64,000 nucleotides of DNA, from assembly GCA_904397865.1 (NCBI GenBank), contig CAJFOS010000013.1, positions 64,001-128,000 of the forward strand. The letters are read 5' to 3'. Below the pieces are notes generated by a model. The model did not search any database. It was given only the letters and a program-made list of their open reading frames with translations, and was not told where the DNA came from. Position 1 is the first letter of the stretch. Each line of letters starts with the position of its first letter. The position numbers were made by a program, and so were the translations under genes. Below are positions 9,019-18,240 of the stretch, piece after piece. This DNA is from Candidatus Allochristensenella caecavium. Lineage in GTDB: Bacteria > Bacillota > Clostridia > Christensenellales > QAND01.

Positions 9019-9483
9019 ATGACACTGGGACACATTTTGGCGATTGCAGGCGTATTGCTGGCGGTTGTACTGGGCGGTATTGGCTCGGCAAAAGGCGTAG
9101 GAATTGCGGGCGAAGCGGCTGCAGGGGTATGTGCAGAAAACCCGAACGCGTTTGGCCGTTGCTTGGTTTTGCAGGCTTTGCCGGGCACGCAGGGCATCTA
9201 TGGATTGCTGGTTGGATTTTTGATTCTGACCAAGATTGGCGCGCTGGGCGGGCTGGTGGAAACCAGCGTGATGCAGGGCCTGGCATTGCTGGCGGCGGGC
9301 GCCATCATGGGTTTTGCCGGACTGTTTTCTGCGATTGCACAGGGCAAAACTGCGGCGGCGGGCATCAGCCTGGTTGGCCGGCGGCCGGAGGAATCCGGTA
9401 AGGCGATAACGATGGCAACGCTGGTGGAAACGTATGCAGTGTTGGCATTGTTGGCCAGTGTATTGATTTGGATTGCAGTGTGA
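9019..9483 (+). CDS. ntpK: V-type ATPase rotor ring subunit K, Na+-binding type
   Basis: 154 aa, four membrane helices arranged as two hairpins, the 16-kDa proteolipid of the rotor ring. It closely resembles E. hirae NtpK. The known Na+ ligands of that protein (L61, T64, Q65, Q110, E139) appear here as L54, T57, Q58 (in LPGTQG), Q108 (in SAIAQGK) and E137 (in LVETYAVLALL). The enzyme is therefore predicted to move Na+; coupling ion is an inference from these residues. AGGAGG precedes the ATG. Confidence 0.96.
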   Translation: MTLGHILAIAGVLLAVVLGGIGSAKGVGIAGEAAAGVCAENPNAFGRCLVLQALPGTQGIYGLLVGFLILTKIGALGGLVETSVMQGLALLAAGAIMGFAGLFSAIAQGKTAAAGISLVGRRPEESGKAITMATLVETYAVLALLASVLIWIAV

Positions 9484-9500
9484 GTAAAGGTGTGAAACAA

Positions 9501-10109
9501 ATGGCAGGCACAGAAAAAATTACGCAGCGCATTTTGCAGCAGGCACAGGAGCAGGCAGCAGAACTGCGTCAGCAGGCGGAACAAGCCGCTGCACAAGCCA
9601 AACAGCGTGCCTGCGCCAAGGCGGAGCAGGATGCACAGGCCATTGCCGCGCAAGGGCAGACGGAGTGCCGGGAACGACAGAACCGCATCATGGCTGTGGC
9701 GGATTTGGAGATGCGCAAACAGCGGCTTGCCGCCAAACGGCAGGTGCTGGACGAGGCATTTGAAGCGGCGCGCACGGCGCTTGCACAGTTGCCGGAGGCA
9801 GAATATCGTGCGCTGTATATCAAAGCCGTTTTGGCAGCGGTTGAAAAGGGCGATGAACAGATTGCGCCCGCCCAGGCAGATGTACAGCGGTTGGGGCAGG
9901 ATTTTGTCAATTTGCTCAACCAGGCGCTTCAGCGGGCCGGCCGCCGTGCGGAGGTGACATTGGCGCACGAACGGACGGACATCGCGGGCGGCTGCGTGGT
10001 ATGCAGCGGCGGGATGGAAGTGGACTGTTCACACCAGGCGCTGTTGTGTGCCGTACGGGAAAAGACGGAAGGCGAAATCAATCATATGCTCTTCGCACAG
10101 GAGGGGTAA
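9501..10109 (+). CDS. ntpE: V-type ATPase peripheral stalk subunit E
   Basis: 202 aa from the ATG at 9501 (MAGTEKITQRILQQAQEQ); an upstream in-frame start at 9468 overlaps ntpK. The first 110 residues are a long Gln/Ala-rich coiled coil; the C-terminal globular part carries the E-subunit ending ADIAGG-like segment (TDIAGGCVVCSGGMEVDCS). Subunit E pairs with the G/H subunit to form the peripheral stalk. Position between K and C is the standard order. Confidence 0.9.
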   Translation: MAGTEKITQRILQQAQEQAAELRQQAEQAAAQAKQRACAKAEQDAQAIAAQGQTECRERQNRIMAVADLEMRKQRLAAKRQVLDEAFEAARTALAQLPEAEYRALYIKAVLAAVEKGDEQIAPAQADVQRLGQDFVNLLNQALQRAGRRAEVTLAHERTDIAGGCVVCSGGMEVDCSHQALLCAVREKTEGEINHMLFAQEG

Positions 10110-10112
10110 CGG

Positions 10113-11099
10113 ATGCCGCAGAAAAGTATCCCCTATGCGATTGCAAGGACCCGGGTGTTGGAAGGAAAGCTATTGACACAGGAGCAGATGCGGCGGCTGT
10201 TGGACGCGCCGGATGCGCAGGCTGTATTGCGGACGCTTGTGGAGATGGGTTATGGCCTGGGACAGGAGAGCAGCGATTACCGAAAGATGATTGCAGCGGA
10301 ACTGGCGCAGGCATATGGGTATGTACGGGAAGTGACGCCCAACCCTTATGCAACCGGAGCCTTCATGCTCAAGGGCGATTGTCATAATTGTAAAGTATTT
10401 TGTAAAGCCAAGCTGCTCGGGCGGACACCGGAATTGAGCGACAGTGGGACGATACCGGCGCAGCTGCTATTGGATGCGCTGCAGTCGCAGCGTTATTCAG
10501 TGTTGCCATTGCATTTGGAAAAAGCTATGCGCGCGGAGGACGCGAAGATTGAAAGTGGGACGGCGCAGATGCAGAGCCTTGAATTTGCGTTGGATGCGGC
10601 GTGTTATGCGGACATGGCGGATTATGCGCAAAAGAGCCGGCAGCAAACCGTGGTGCGCTGCATACAGGCACAGGCGGACTTATTGAATCTGACGACGTTG
10701 CTGCGCATCCGAAAAAACGGACAGGGGGCTGAAACCCTTGTGCAGGCGCTGGTGCCGGGTGGTATGGTGGAACACAAGGTATATTTGGACGCGCTGCATG
10801 CTACAGACGACGCGCTGATTCAGCAGCTGCATATGCAAGCCTATCGTGAATTGGTTCAGACGGGCGTGGAGGCATTCTTTAAAACGGGTTCATTGGGCGT
10901 ATTGGAACGGTTGACCGATGATTTTATCACGGCATTGCTGCGGGCATGCCGTTATGAGCGCGATTCCATTACCCCTTTGGTGGGCTATCTGGTGGCCAAG
11001 GAGCGTGAAGCGCAGGCGATTCGCGTTATCATGGTGGCGAAGATGAACAATGTGCCGGTGGAGATGGCACAGGAAAGGTTGCGTGAGCTCTATGCCTAA
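10113..11099 (+). CDS. ntpC: V-type ATPase subunit C (d-type)
   Basis: 328 aa. This V0 d/C subunit caps the K ring and links it to the D-F central shaft. Family features include the N-terminal YAIARTRVLEGKLL, DCHNCKVFCKAKLLG near residue 90, and the C-terminal PLVGYLVAKEREAQAIRVIMVAKMN segment. It starts 3 nt after ntpE and overlaps ntpG by 8 nt. Confidence 0.93.
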   Translation: MPQKSIPYAIARTRVLEGKLLTQEQMRRLLDAPDAQAVLRTLVEMGYGLGQESSDYRKMIAAELAQAYGYVREVTPNPYATGAFMLKGDCHNCKVFCKAKLLGRTPELSDSGTIPAQLLLDALQSQRYSVLPLHLEKAMRAEDAKIESGTAQMQSLEFALDAACYADMADYAQKSRQQTVVRCIQAQADLLNLTTLLRIRKNGQGAETLVQALVPGGMVEHKVYLDALHATDDALIQQLHMQAYRELVQTGVEAFFKTGSLGVLERLTDDFITALLRACRYERDSITPLVGYLVAKEREAQAIRVIMVAKMNNVPVEMAQERLRELYA

Positions 11100-11424
11100 T
11101 CAAATCGCAGCAGTGGGCGATGCGGACAGCGTATTGGGATTCGCAGCGCTGGGAATTGAGGCGGTCGCAGTTAGCGACGCGGAAAAAGCAGAACACGAGG
11201 TGTTTCGGCTGGCAAAGGCGGGCACGGCGGTTATCTTTATTACAGAACAGATTGCCGAGCAGATTCAGCCGCTGTTGGACCGATACGCCACACAACCATA
11301 CCCAGCGATTATTCCGATTCCGTCCAATCAGGGCGGCACGGGCCTGGGTATACAGCAGCTGAAGCGCAACGTGGAAAAGGCGTTGGGGGCGGACATCCTG
11401 TTTGGGAAAGAGAGTGGAAATTGA
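11092..11424 (+). CDS. ntpG: V-type ATPase central stalk subunit F
   Basis: 110 aa from the ATG at 11092, an 8-nt overlap with ntpC. Called ntpG in E. hirae naming; it corresponds to subunit F, which binds subunit D in the central shaft. The fold shows as [32 protein letters not shown] and [11 protein letters not shown], all typical of the family. The stop codon shares one base with the ntpA start. Confidence 0.93.
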   Translation: MPNQIAAVGDADSVLGFAALGIEAVAVSDAEKAEHEVFRLAKAGTAVIFITEQIAEQIQPLLDRYATQPYPAIIPIPSNQGGTGLGIQQLKRNVEKALGADILFGKESGN

Positions 11425-13193
11425 TGCAAGGGACGATAGTCAAGGTTTCGGGGCCATTGATTGTAGCCAGCGGTATGGCCGAGAGCAAAATGTACGATGT
11501 GGTGCGCATCAGCGACAAACGGTTGATTGGCGAAATCATCGAACTGCGCGGCGACAAGGCCTCCATTCAGGTATATGAGGAAACGGCGGGCATCGGCCCG
11601 GGAGAACCGGTGGAAAGCACCAATCATCCGCTGTCGGTGGAACTGGGTCCTGGGTTGATTGAATCGATTTTTGATGGGATTCAGCGGCCGCTGGACGCAA
11701 TTCGTGCGCAAAGCGGCGACCGGATTGCGCGTGGTGTGGAAGTGCCGTCGCTGAACCGGGAAAAGTTGTGGCAGTTTGACCCAATTGCCAAGCTGGGTCA
11801 GCATGTGCAGGCGGGCGATTTCTTAGGCAAGGTGGATGAGACAGCCATTGTGGAACACCGCATCATGGTGCCCAATGGCATCGAAGGCGAAGTAACCTGG
11901 CTGTTCAGCGGGCGGGCCACGGTGACGGATATCATTGCTAAAATCCGCACCGCAGATGGTGTGGAACATGACATTCCCATGATGCAGACTTGGCCAGTGC
12001 GTATCGGGCGCCCCTATAGAACCAAACTCGCGCCGGATGAACCAATGTTGACTGGCCAGCGCGTAATTGATACGTTTTTTCCCATTGCAAAAGGCGGCGT
12101 GGCGGCCGTGCCGGGCCCATTCGGCAGCGGAAAGACCGTGGTGCAGCACCAGCTGGCCAAATGGGCAGACGCAGAGATTATCGTATATGTTGGCTGTGGA
12201 GAGCGCGGCAATGAGATGACAGACGTGTTGATGGAATTTCCGGAGCTGAAGGACCCGCACAGCGGCGAACCGCTGATGAAACGGACGGTGTTGATTGCCA
12301 ACACATCGGATATGCCGGTGGCGGCGCGCGAAGCTTCTATCTATACGGGAATTACGATTGCGGAATACTTCCGCGATATGGGATATAAAGTGGCGATTAT
12401 GGCGGACTCGACATCGCGCTGGGCCGAAGCACTGCGCGAAATGTCAGGCCGGTTGGAAGAGATGCCGGGCGAAGAGGGATATCCGGCGTATCTGTCCAGT
12501 CGGTTAGCGGAATTCTATGAGCGTGCGGGGATTGTCAAATGCGTGGCAAGTGAGGAGCGCGAAGGTGCTATTTCGGCCATTGGTGCGGTCTCCCCGCCGG
12601 GGGGCGATACATCTGAACCGGTCTCGCAGGCGACACTGCGCATTGTCAAGGTGTTCTGGGGGCTGTCGAGTTCGCTGGCATACAAGCGCCATTTCCCAGC
12701 GATTGATTGGCTACAGAGTTATTCGCTTTACCAGACCCGGCTGAGCAAATGGTTTGACGGACATATCGCACCGGACTGGATGGCACAGCGAAATGCGGCG
12801 ATGCGCAAGCTGCAGGAAGAGAGCGAACTGGAGGAAATCGTTCGGCTGGTTGGGATGGATGCGCTGAGCTTCAAAGACCGGCTGACCATGGAAGTCGCCC
12901 GTTCGATTCGGGAGGACTATCTGCATCAAAACGCATTCCATGAAGTGGATACGTATACATCGCCGCAGAAACAGAACGGTATGTTGCATTTGATTCTTGA
13001 ATTTGGCGAATTGGGAGCCAAGGCCCTTGACGCCGGCGCGACGGTGGAACAGATTATTGCGTTGCCGGTACGGGAAGAAATTGGGCGTGCCAAATATATC
13101 CCCGAAGAAGAATTTGCCCAGGCTTATGAACGGATTCGCAAGACCATGGCGGAACAGATGGCCTCGTTGGGACTGGAAGGAGGACTTGACTGA
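11424..13193 (+). CDS. ntpA: V-type ATPase catalytic subunit A
   Basis: 589 aa from the ATG at 11424 ([15 protein letters not shown]). Subunit A hydrolyses ATP in the A3B3 head. It has the N-terminal beta barrel, the A-type non-homologous insertion (about residues 115-185), the P-loop [17 protein letters not shown], the [13 protein letters not shown] region with the catalytic glutamate, and [27 protein letters not shown] split across the nucleotide site. Full length for the family. Translation is tightly coupled on both sides. Confidence 0.98.
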   Translation: MQGTIVKVSGPLIVASGMAESKMYDVVRISDKRLIGEIIELRGDKASIQVYEETAGIGPGEPVESTNHPLSVELGPGLIESIFDGIQRPLDAIRAQSGDRIARGVEVPSLNREKLWQFDPIAKLGQHVQAGDFLGKVDETAIVEHRIMVPNGIEGEVTWLFSGRATVTDIIAKIRTADGVEHDIPMMQTWPVRIGRPYRTKLAPDEPMLTGQRVIDTFFPIAKGGVAAVPGPFGSGKTVVQHQLAKWADAEIIVYVGCGERGNEMTDVLMEFPELKDPHSGEPLMKRTVLIANTSDMPVAAREASIYTGITIAEYFRDMGYKVAIMADSTSRWAEALREMSGRLEEMPGEEGYPAYLSSRLAEFYERAGIVKCVASEEREGAISAIGAVSPPGGDTSEPVSQATLRIVKVFWGLSSSLAYKRHFPAIDWLQSYSLYQTRLSKWFDGHIAPDWMAQRNAAMRKLQEESELEEIVRLVGMDALSFKDRLTMEVARSIREDYLHQNAFHEVDTYTSPQKQNGMLHLILEFGELGAKALDAGATVEQIIALPVREEIGRAKYIPEEEFAQAYERIRKTMAEQMASLGLEGGLD

Positions 13194-14584
13194 TGCGCAA
13201 GGAATACAGAACGATACGCGAAGTGGTCGGTCCGCTGATGACGGTAACCGGTGTGGAGGGCGTCAAATACGACGAACTGGTGGAAATTGAACAGAGCAGC
13301 GGTGAAATCCGGCACGGCCGCGTATTGGAGGTCGACGGTGACCGGGCGCTGGTCCAGCTGTTCGAAGGTTCACAGGGGCTGAAGATAAGCGATGCAAAGG
13401 CAAAGTTTTTAGGACACAGCGTGGAACTGGGCGTATCGCCGGACATCCTGGGTCGTGTATTCGACGGTTTTGGCCGTCCGAAGGATGGCGGGCCGGAAAT
13501 TATTGCCGACAAATATATGAACATCAGCGGCATGCCCATCAACCCGGCGGCGCGCGATTATCCCAATGAATTTATTCAGACGGGTATTTCGGCCATCGAT
13601 GGACTGAACACGCTGGTGCGCGGCCAGAAACTCCCCGTATTTTCCGGTTCCGGTATGCCGCATGCAGAACTGGCCGCACAGATTGCGCGCCAGGCGCGCG
13701 TGCTGAACAGTGATTCCAAATTTGCGGTGGTTTTTGCCGCCATTGGCATTACGTTTGAAGAAGCGGACTTCTTTATTTCAGACTTTAACCGCACTGGCGC
13801 GATTGACCGGACGGTTCTGTTTGTCAATCTGGCCAATGACCCGGCGATTGAACGTATCAACACCCCGCGCATGGCGCTGACGGCCGCAGAATACCTGGCG
13901 TTTGACCTAGGGATGCAGGTGTTGGTTATCATGACGGACTTGACCAACTACGCCGAAGCGCTGCGCGAAGTGTCAGCGGCGCGCAAGGAGGTGCCGGGCC
14001 GCCGGGGGTATCCGGGTTATCTGTATACGGACTTGGCGAACATGTATGAGCGTGCGGGGCGCATCCGCGGCAGCCAGGGCAGCATCACGCAGATTCCCAT
14101 TCTGTCCATGCCGGAGGATGACAAGACGCATCCAATCCCGGACTTGACCGGGTATATCACCGAAGGACAGATTATTTTGTCCCGGGAATTGAATCGAAAG
14201 GGAATCACGCCGCCGATTGACGTATTGCCTTCGCTTTCCCGTTTGAAGGATAAGGGTATCGGCAAGGGAAAAACGCGTGAGGACCATGCGGATACGATGA
14301 ACCAGCTGTTCGCCGCCTATGCCCGCGGCAAGGAGGCCAATGAGCTGGCGGTCATCCTGGGGGATGCAGCGCTTTCCGATATGGATAAGCTGTATGCAAA
14401 ATTCGCCAATGCATTTGAGGAACAATATGTTTCCCAGGGCTTTGAAACAAACCGGACGATTGAACAGACGCTGGACCTCGGCTGGCAGCTGTTGAGCATT
14501 TTGCCGGTGAGCGAGCTGAAGCGTATCCGGCAGGAATACCTGGATAAATACTATCCGGGATTTGCCGGTGAAAAGGGTGAGTGA
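13193..14584 (+). CDS. ntpB: V-type ATPase regulatory subunit B
   Basis: 463 aa. Non-catalytic partner of subunit A in the head. It lacks a canonical P-loop, having [17 protein letters not shown] instead, as in known B subunits. Other signatures are [44 protein letters not shown] and [21 protein letters not shown]. The ATG overlaps the ntpA stop (TGATG). Length matches E. hirae and Thermus B subunits. Confidence 0.98.
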   Translation: MRKEYRTIREVVGPLMTVTGVEGVKYDELVEIEQSSGEIRHGRVLEVDGDRALVQLFEGSQGLKISDAKAKFLGHSVELGVSPDILGRVFDGFGRPKDGGPEIIADKYMNISGMPINPAARDYPNEFIQTGISAIDGLNTLVRGQKLPVFSGSGMPHAELAAQIARQARVLNSDSKFAVVFAAIGITFEEADFFISDFNRTGAIDRTVLFVNLANDPAIERINTPRMALTAAEYLAFDLGMQVLVIMTDLTNYAEALREVSAARKEVPGRRGYPGYLYTDLANMYERAGRIRGSQGSITQIPILSMPEDDKTHPIPDLTGYITEGQIILSRELNRKGITPPIDVLPSLSRLKDKGIGKGKTREDHADTMNQLFAAYARGKEANELAVILGDAALSDMDKLYAKFANAFEEQYVSQGFETNRTIEQTLDLGWQLLSILPVSELKRIRQEYLDKYYPGFAGEKGE

Positions 14585-14586
14585 GG

Positions 14587-15228
14587 ATGGCCACACAAAG
14601 GGTAAATCCGACGCGTATGGAGTTGACGCGCCTGAAAAAACGGCGTGCGACGGCTGTGCGCGGGCATAAATTGCTCAAGGACAAACGCGATGAAATGGTA
14701 CGGCGCTTTGTCATCTTGGCGCGGGAAAACAAAGCGTTGCGTGAACGGGTGGAAAAGCAGCTTTCCCAAGCGCTATATGACTTTATGCTGGCGCGTGCTG
14801 TGATGAGCGATGATGCCATGGCGCAGGCGCTGATGGTACCGGCCCGCCAGGTGGAACTGGAATTGGGCGAAAAGAATATTATGAGCGTCGACGTGCCGGC
14901 CATTTCCGTTCGGTCCATTCGGACGGCTGAAGGCGGGACGCCGTACGGATTCGCATTTACGTCGGCAGAGTTGGATGGTGCGATTGCGACGCTGTCCGAC
15001 GTGCTGCCGGATTTGCTAAAGCTGGCGGAGGCAGAGAAGGCCTGCAATATGCTGGCAGATGAGATTGAAAAAACGCGCCGACGCGTCAACGCGCTCGAAT
15101 ATGTGTTGATTCCGCAGATGGAAGAGAGCATTCGTGTGATTACGATGAAGCTGGAGGAAAATGAACGCGGCAATTTGACGCGGCTGATGAAGACCAAGGA
15201 CATGATTGCCGCGCGCAATGCACAATAA
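14587..15228 (+). CDS. ntpD: V-type ATPase central shaft subunit D
   Basis: 213 aa from the ATG at 14587, with AGGGTGA 7 nt upstream; a GTG at 14581 is a possible alternative. The N-terminus VNPTRMELTRLKKRRATAVRGHKLLKDKRDEM and the C-terminal RRVNALEYVLIPQMEESIRVI are diagnostic. The protein is a long antiparallel coiled coil forming the rotating shaft. It is the last gene of the operon and is followed by a terminator. Confidence 0.96.
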   Translation: MATQRVNPTRMELTRLKKRRATAVRGHKLLKDKRDEMVRRFVILARENKALRERVEKQLSQALYDFMLARAVMSDDAMAQALMVPARQVELELGEKNIMSVDVPAISVRSIRTAEGGTPYGFAFTSAELDGAIATLSDVLPDLLKLAEAEKACNMLADEIEKTRRRVNALEYVLIPQMEESIRVITMKLEENERGNLTRLMKTKDMIAARNAQ

Positions 15229-15229
15229 A

Positions 15230-15256
15230 AAAGAAGGCGTGGCCTTCTTTTTTATT
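15230..15256 (+). terminator. Intrinsic terminator of the V-ATPase operon
   Basis: Perfect 8-bp stem AAGAAGGC / GCCTTCTT with a 3-nt loop, followed by a T-rich run. Confidence 0.88.
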
Positions 15257-15445
15257 TTTTCTGGTGCTACAGTGCCGTTTTATAGAGTGCAGCCAACAAA
15301 GGCGACTGCTGGGATTGGAGCGTATAGGGGGATAAAAGAGCGGTGTGTAGGGCGAAGAGAATGAATCTATGCAATACCGCACCGTTACCGCTGTGATTTA
15401 CAGGTATTTGCTTGTAACGGTTTTGTATCGGTTGCGTTTTCCCCG

Positions 15446-15473
15446 TTGCTCTATGCGCACAATATGATATAAT
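15446..15473 (+). promoter_or_regulatory. Promoter of the small lipoprotein gene
   Basis: TTGCTC (15446-15451), a 16-nt spacer and TATAAT (15468-15473), 30 nt upstream of the ATG. A hairpin (CCGTTAC at 15382-15388 with GTAACGG at 15414-15420) lies just upstream, of unknown role. Confidence 0.6.
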
Positions 15474-15502
15474 AGTCCCTACAAAGTAGAAAGAGGTTTG
15501 CC

Positions 15503-15940
15503 ATGAAAAAGAAATTTCTTCTCACTATAATGTGTTTGCTTTCTGCCATGCTGGTTCTAACCGGATGCAGCAAAGGAGTAGCTTTCCATACTGATTTGGG
15601 TGAGTTTCACATCGTTCAGACGCTTTTGATGAACCCTTATCACACCATGCAGGCCAAAGAAGGAGAAACGCTTTTGGTTGTACGGATGAAAGCTGATGGT
15701 GAATTTGACGAATCCCGCTTTAAAAGTTATTTCTCGGCTGAGGATGGCTCCAGTGTTGCGGTGGCCAATATCAATGGTGTTGATTACAATTGCGTGGCAG
15801 TAGCGGTGCAGGGAAAAGCGTCGAGCAAATCCGTTGAACATGTGCTCGTATTCCAAGTGCCGGCGGATACGGCTGTTGGTACGTCCATCACGATAACTGC
15901 GCCCAATCAACAGCCTGTTACAGTAAAAATCGATAAATAA
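15503..15940 (+). CDS. Small secreted lipoprotein, unknown function
   Basis: 145 aa. A signal peptide with a clear lipobox (LVLTGCS, Cys22) predicts a lipid-anchored protein on the outer face of the membrane. The mature part is about 120 residues, rich in beta-strand-forming residues (GETLLVVRMKADGEF..., VEHVLVFQVPADTAVG, VTVKIDK), with the look of an Ig-like fold such as DUF4352. That comparison is by pattern only. It is a monocistronic gene with its own promoter and terminator; function not recognised. Confidence 0.8.
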   Translation: MKKKFLLTIMCLLSAMLVLTGCSKGVAFHTDLGEFHIVQTLLMNPYHTMQAKEGETLLVVRMKADGEFDESRFKSYFSAEDGSSVAVANINGVDYNCVAVAVQGKASSKSVEHVLVFQVPADTAVGTSITITAPNQQPVTVKIDK

Positions 15941-15950
15941 ACGCTTATGA

Positions 15951-15987
15951 AAAAAAGAGGGTTCTTGAAGAGGACCCTCTTTTTTAT
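15951..15987 (+). terminator. Intrinsic terminator after the lipoprotein gene
   Basis: AAAAGAGGGT.C pairs with GGACCCTCTTTT around a 7-nt loop and ends in TTTTTT. Confidence 0.88.
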
Positions 15988-16352
15988 ACCGTTTGTCGTC
16001 AATACAAATTTATAGTATTTCGGTGAAAAACATATGTAAGGCCGTGCCCTCGAGCAAAGAAATGTCGTGTAGCCGTTTGTGCGCAAAACCGGGAATTGTC
16101 GCTCCCCTGCATGATTTTATCCTTTGAAAATCGCCGGAGATAGAAAGGGGAGCGACAACCACTTATCAAATCGGTTGCTGTTAGGAAAAAAGAGTGTTTA
16201 TATCCTGTTCCGCCATGTTGGAAAGAACTGCACCTTGAGCATAGGTTTTCTGTTCCCTACACAACAGAAAAACTGATGGGATAAAAATAAATATTTTTAT
16301 ATTAAACAGTAATATATGGCACGTACGGCTATTGCCGGGCCGGCCGTTGGCA
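15988..16352. other. Intergenic stretch with inverted repeats, no supported gene
   Basis: No credible coding frame is visible. It contains a 13-bp perfect inverted repeat (listed separately), a second shorter one (TTTTCTGTT at 16246-16254 with AACAGAAAA at 16263-16271), and an AT-rich block near 16280-16315. Confidence 0.6.
16096..16158. repeat. 13-bp perfect inverted repeat with 37-bp spacer
   Basis: TTGTCGCTCCCCT (16096-16108) and its exact reverse complement (16146-16158) flank 37 bases that can form little structure of their own. There is no T-run after it, so it is not a typical terminator. It may be a structured RNA, a paired operator or the remnant of a small mobile repeat. Confidence 0.75.
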
Positions 16353-16381
16353 TTGTTGTGCATCCATGGGAATGGTATAAT
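16353..16381 (+). promoter_or_regulatory. Promoter of the nitroreductase-queG pair
   Basis: TTGTTG (16353-16358), 17-nt spacer, TATAAT (16376-16381). Confidence 0.6.
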
Positions 16382-16425
16382 AAAGCACACCGGTCCTGTG
16401 GGACCAAAGAAAGGGAAGGATGAAA

Positions 16426-16968
16426 ATGGATTTTGACACAATCATGCGCGCACGGCGTAGCGTGCGCGATTATAAAAAAGGAGCGCGTGTGACAAGGGAA
16501 CAGCTTGAGAAAGTTTTGCAGGCGGGACAATGGGCGCCTTCATGGAAAAATGGACAGTCGTTTTCCTATATCGTTGTATCCGACCCTGCCTTGATTGCAA
16601 AACTGGGAGAGATATGCAAAAATAACGCCTGCAGTGCGGCTTTCCAGACCGCTTCGTATATTCTGGTGCTGTGCGCAGACCCGGAAAAGAGCGGGCATCG
16701 GGAGGGCAAGGACTATTATCTGGTGGATGCGGGCATCGCTTTCCAACAATCCATGCTGGCTGCTGCAGAACAGGGCCTTGGCATGTGTTGGATTGGCGCT
16801 TTTTCGGAGCAGCCAGTCAAGGAGCTGTTGCAGATTCCATATCACATCCGCGTGGTTGCGCTTTCCCCGTTGGGGGTAGCCAATTCCTATGGGCAACCAC
16901 AGCCGCGGCGCAGCATGCAGGAATTTGCATCGGAAAATGGCTGGCATCAGCCAATTTCGTTTGAATGA
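16426..16968 (+). CDS. Nitroreductase family flavoprotein
   Basis: 180 aa from the ATG at 16426, placed 6 nt after GGAAGG; the ATG at 16420 abuts that site. The start MDFDTIMRARRSVRDYKKG with RRSVR is the FMN-phosphate-binding pattern of NAD(P)H-dependent nitroreductases. LVDAGIAFQQSMLAAAEQGLGMCWIG is the conserved dimer and flavin-binding helix. It likely reduces quinone-like, nitro or other electron-poor substrates in the cytosol; the natural substrate is unknown. The ATGA overlap with queG suggests coupling. Confidence 0.9.
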   Translation: MDFDTIMRARRSVRDYKKGARVTREQLEKVLQAGQWAPSWKNGQSFSYIVVSDPALIAKLGEICKNNACSAAFQTASYILVLCADPEKSGHREGKDYYLVDAGIAFQQSMLAAAEQGLGMCWIGAFSEQPVKELLQIPYHIRVVALSPLGVANSYGQPQPRRSMQEFASENGWHQPISFE

Positions 16969-17891
16969 AGCAACAGGTGACAGAATGGGCACGGTTTTTG
17001 GGATTTGCGGACTGTGCCTTTGTTGACGTACAGCCTTTTCAAACATGGCGTTTACGAGCCCAGGCCGAACAGACGGGCGAGGCGAAAACGCTTGCGGAGG
17101 ACCCGCGTGCACTCATGCCGCAGGCACAGAGCATTTTACTCCTATTTTGGGGGTATCAGCCTGCACAAACCTATGACGGTCCGCGTTATGTGCGGTATTA
17201 CATTGAAAGTCAGAAGGCTTATCGAGCGGCTAAACAATTGGCCGAATACATGCGGCAAGCGGGGCTGCTTGTTTTACATACGGCTAAACTGCCCGCCATG
17301 GCTGCTGCGTTGCGCACCGGCGGGCGATACGGCGACAACGGCTTGTATATTCACCCACGCCTGGGCAGTTTTTTGCATTTGGAATTATTGCTGACCAATC
17401 TGCTGCCCGATAGGCGCAGGCCGGCGGAAGCATGCCTGCATTGCGGCGCATGCATACGCGCATGCCCGACGGGAGCGCTTGCGGCACGGGATACATCGCT
17501 GTGCTTGCGGCACGGAATGAATCAAAAACCAATGCCGGTATGGATGCGGGAAAAGATAGATACGCTGTTTGGATGCGAATGCTGTCAGATGGTCTGTCCG
17601 CTCAATCAACCTATCCAAAAGAGCAAAACAGAAGCAGACGAAGCGATTTTGCTTCAACTAACATCGTTGGTGCGTGGCGCCCGCCAGCCGTTAAAAATAC
17701 TGTTGGGAAGTAATTATGCAACGCGTACACGGCTGATGAGCCAGGCGGCGTTGTACATTGGTGCACACCGTTGTGAAGGAAAGGCGGAGCTGTTGGAAGA
17801 AATCGTACAAAGCGGGCTGGAACCGGCCTGTACCTATGCGCAATGGGCACAGAGGCGTTTGGCAGGTTCAGACATTGACGAAATCGATTAG
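16965..17891 (+). CDS. queG: Epoxyqueuosine reductase (QueG-type)
   Basis: 308 aa. QueG reduces epoxyqueuosine to queuosine in tRNA with cobalamin and two [4Fe-4S] clusters. Two cluster motifs are visible: CLHCGACIRACPTGA and CECCQMVCPLNQP. The N-terminal cobalamin-binding part includes GRYGDNGLYIHPRLGSFLHL. It is shorter than long QueG proteins of about 380 residues and ends soon after the second cluster, so it seems to lack the C-terminal HEAT-like repeats. A QueG-like protein with another substrate is possible but less likely. Its 3' end holds the -35 box of the SRP RNA promoter. Confidence 0.88.
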   Translation: MKQQVTEWARFLGFADCAFVDVQPFQTWRLRAQAEQTGEAKTLAEDPRALMPQAQSILLLFWGYQPAQTYDGPRYVRYYIESQKAYRAAKQLAEYMRQAGLLVLHTAKLPAMAAALRTGGRYGDNGLYIHPRLGSFLHLELLLTNLLPDRRRPAEACLHCGACIRACPTGALAARDTSLCLRHGMNQKPMPVWMREKIDTLFGCECCQMVCPLNQPIQKSKTEADEAILLQLTSLVRGARQPLKILLGSNYATRTRLMSQAALYIGAHRCEGKAELLEEIVQSGLEPACTYAQWAQRRLAGSDIDEID

Positions 17892-17903
17892 AAATGGTAT
17901 ACT
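17875..17903 (+). promoter_or_regulatory. Promoter of the SRP RNA gene
   Basis: TTGACG (17875-17880), an exact 17-nt spacer and TATACT (17898-17903). The -35 hexamer lies inside the last codons of queG. Transcription would begin near 17910, about 20 nt ahead of the RNA's 5' helix. Confidence 0.8.
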
Positions 17904-17927
17904 ACGCAAGTATCCAAGCGATACTCA

Positions 17928-18203
17928 ATTTGTCGTGCCAGGCGGGGAGTTAGCGGTGCCCTGAACCCGAAATCCGCTTTAGCGGGGCTGGATTCCTTTT
18001 GGCGGCCTGCCATTTGAGAAACGCGCAAGGATAAGGAGCGTCGAAGGCTGGGTCCTGTGCAACGGTGACCCGTGAACCATGTCAGGCCTTGACGGGAGCA
18101 GCATTATACGGAGACCGCCGTGTGCCGCGGGGAAACCGAGCTGGAGCCACCTGTCCGTGTAGCATCTGGAATAGCTTGTCAACAACGGGTGCACGACAAT
18201 CTT
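17928..18203 (+). ncRNA. ffs: Signal recognition particle RNA, large bacterial type with Alu domain
   Basis: About 275 nt. The 5' end (TTGTCGTGC at 17930-17938) pairs with GCACGACAA at 18191-18199, closing the molecule. The Alu-domain start GGCGGGGAGTTAGCGGTGCC resembles B. subtilis scRNA. The S-domain core is present with GGGTCCTGTGCAACGG, GTGAACCATGTCAGG and the GGGAGCAGCATTA asymmetric loop bound by Ffh. A short T-run after 18200 ends transcription. The RNA scaffolds the signal recognition particle for co-translational membrane targeting. Confidence 0.95.
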
Positions 18204-18240
18204 TTTTATTTGCGTAAAGGATGCACAAGGGAAGGGAACA

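Noticed and set aside
7106-15228. F-type ATP synthase
   Set aside because: Gene order and the subunit A insertion, I, K, C, D and F subunits are V-type; no delta, epsilon or gamma subunits occur.
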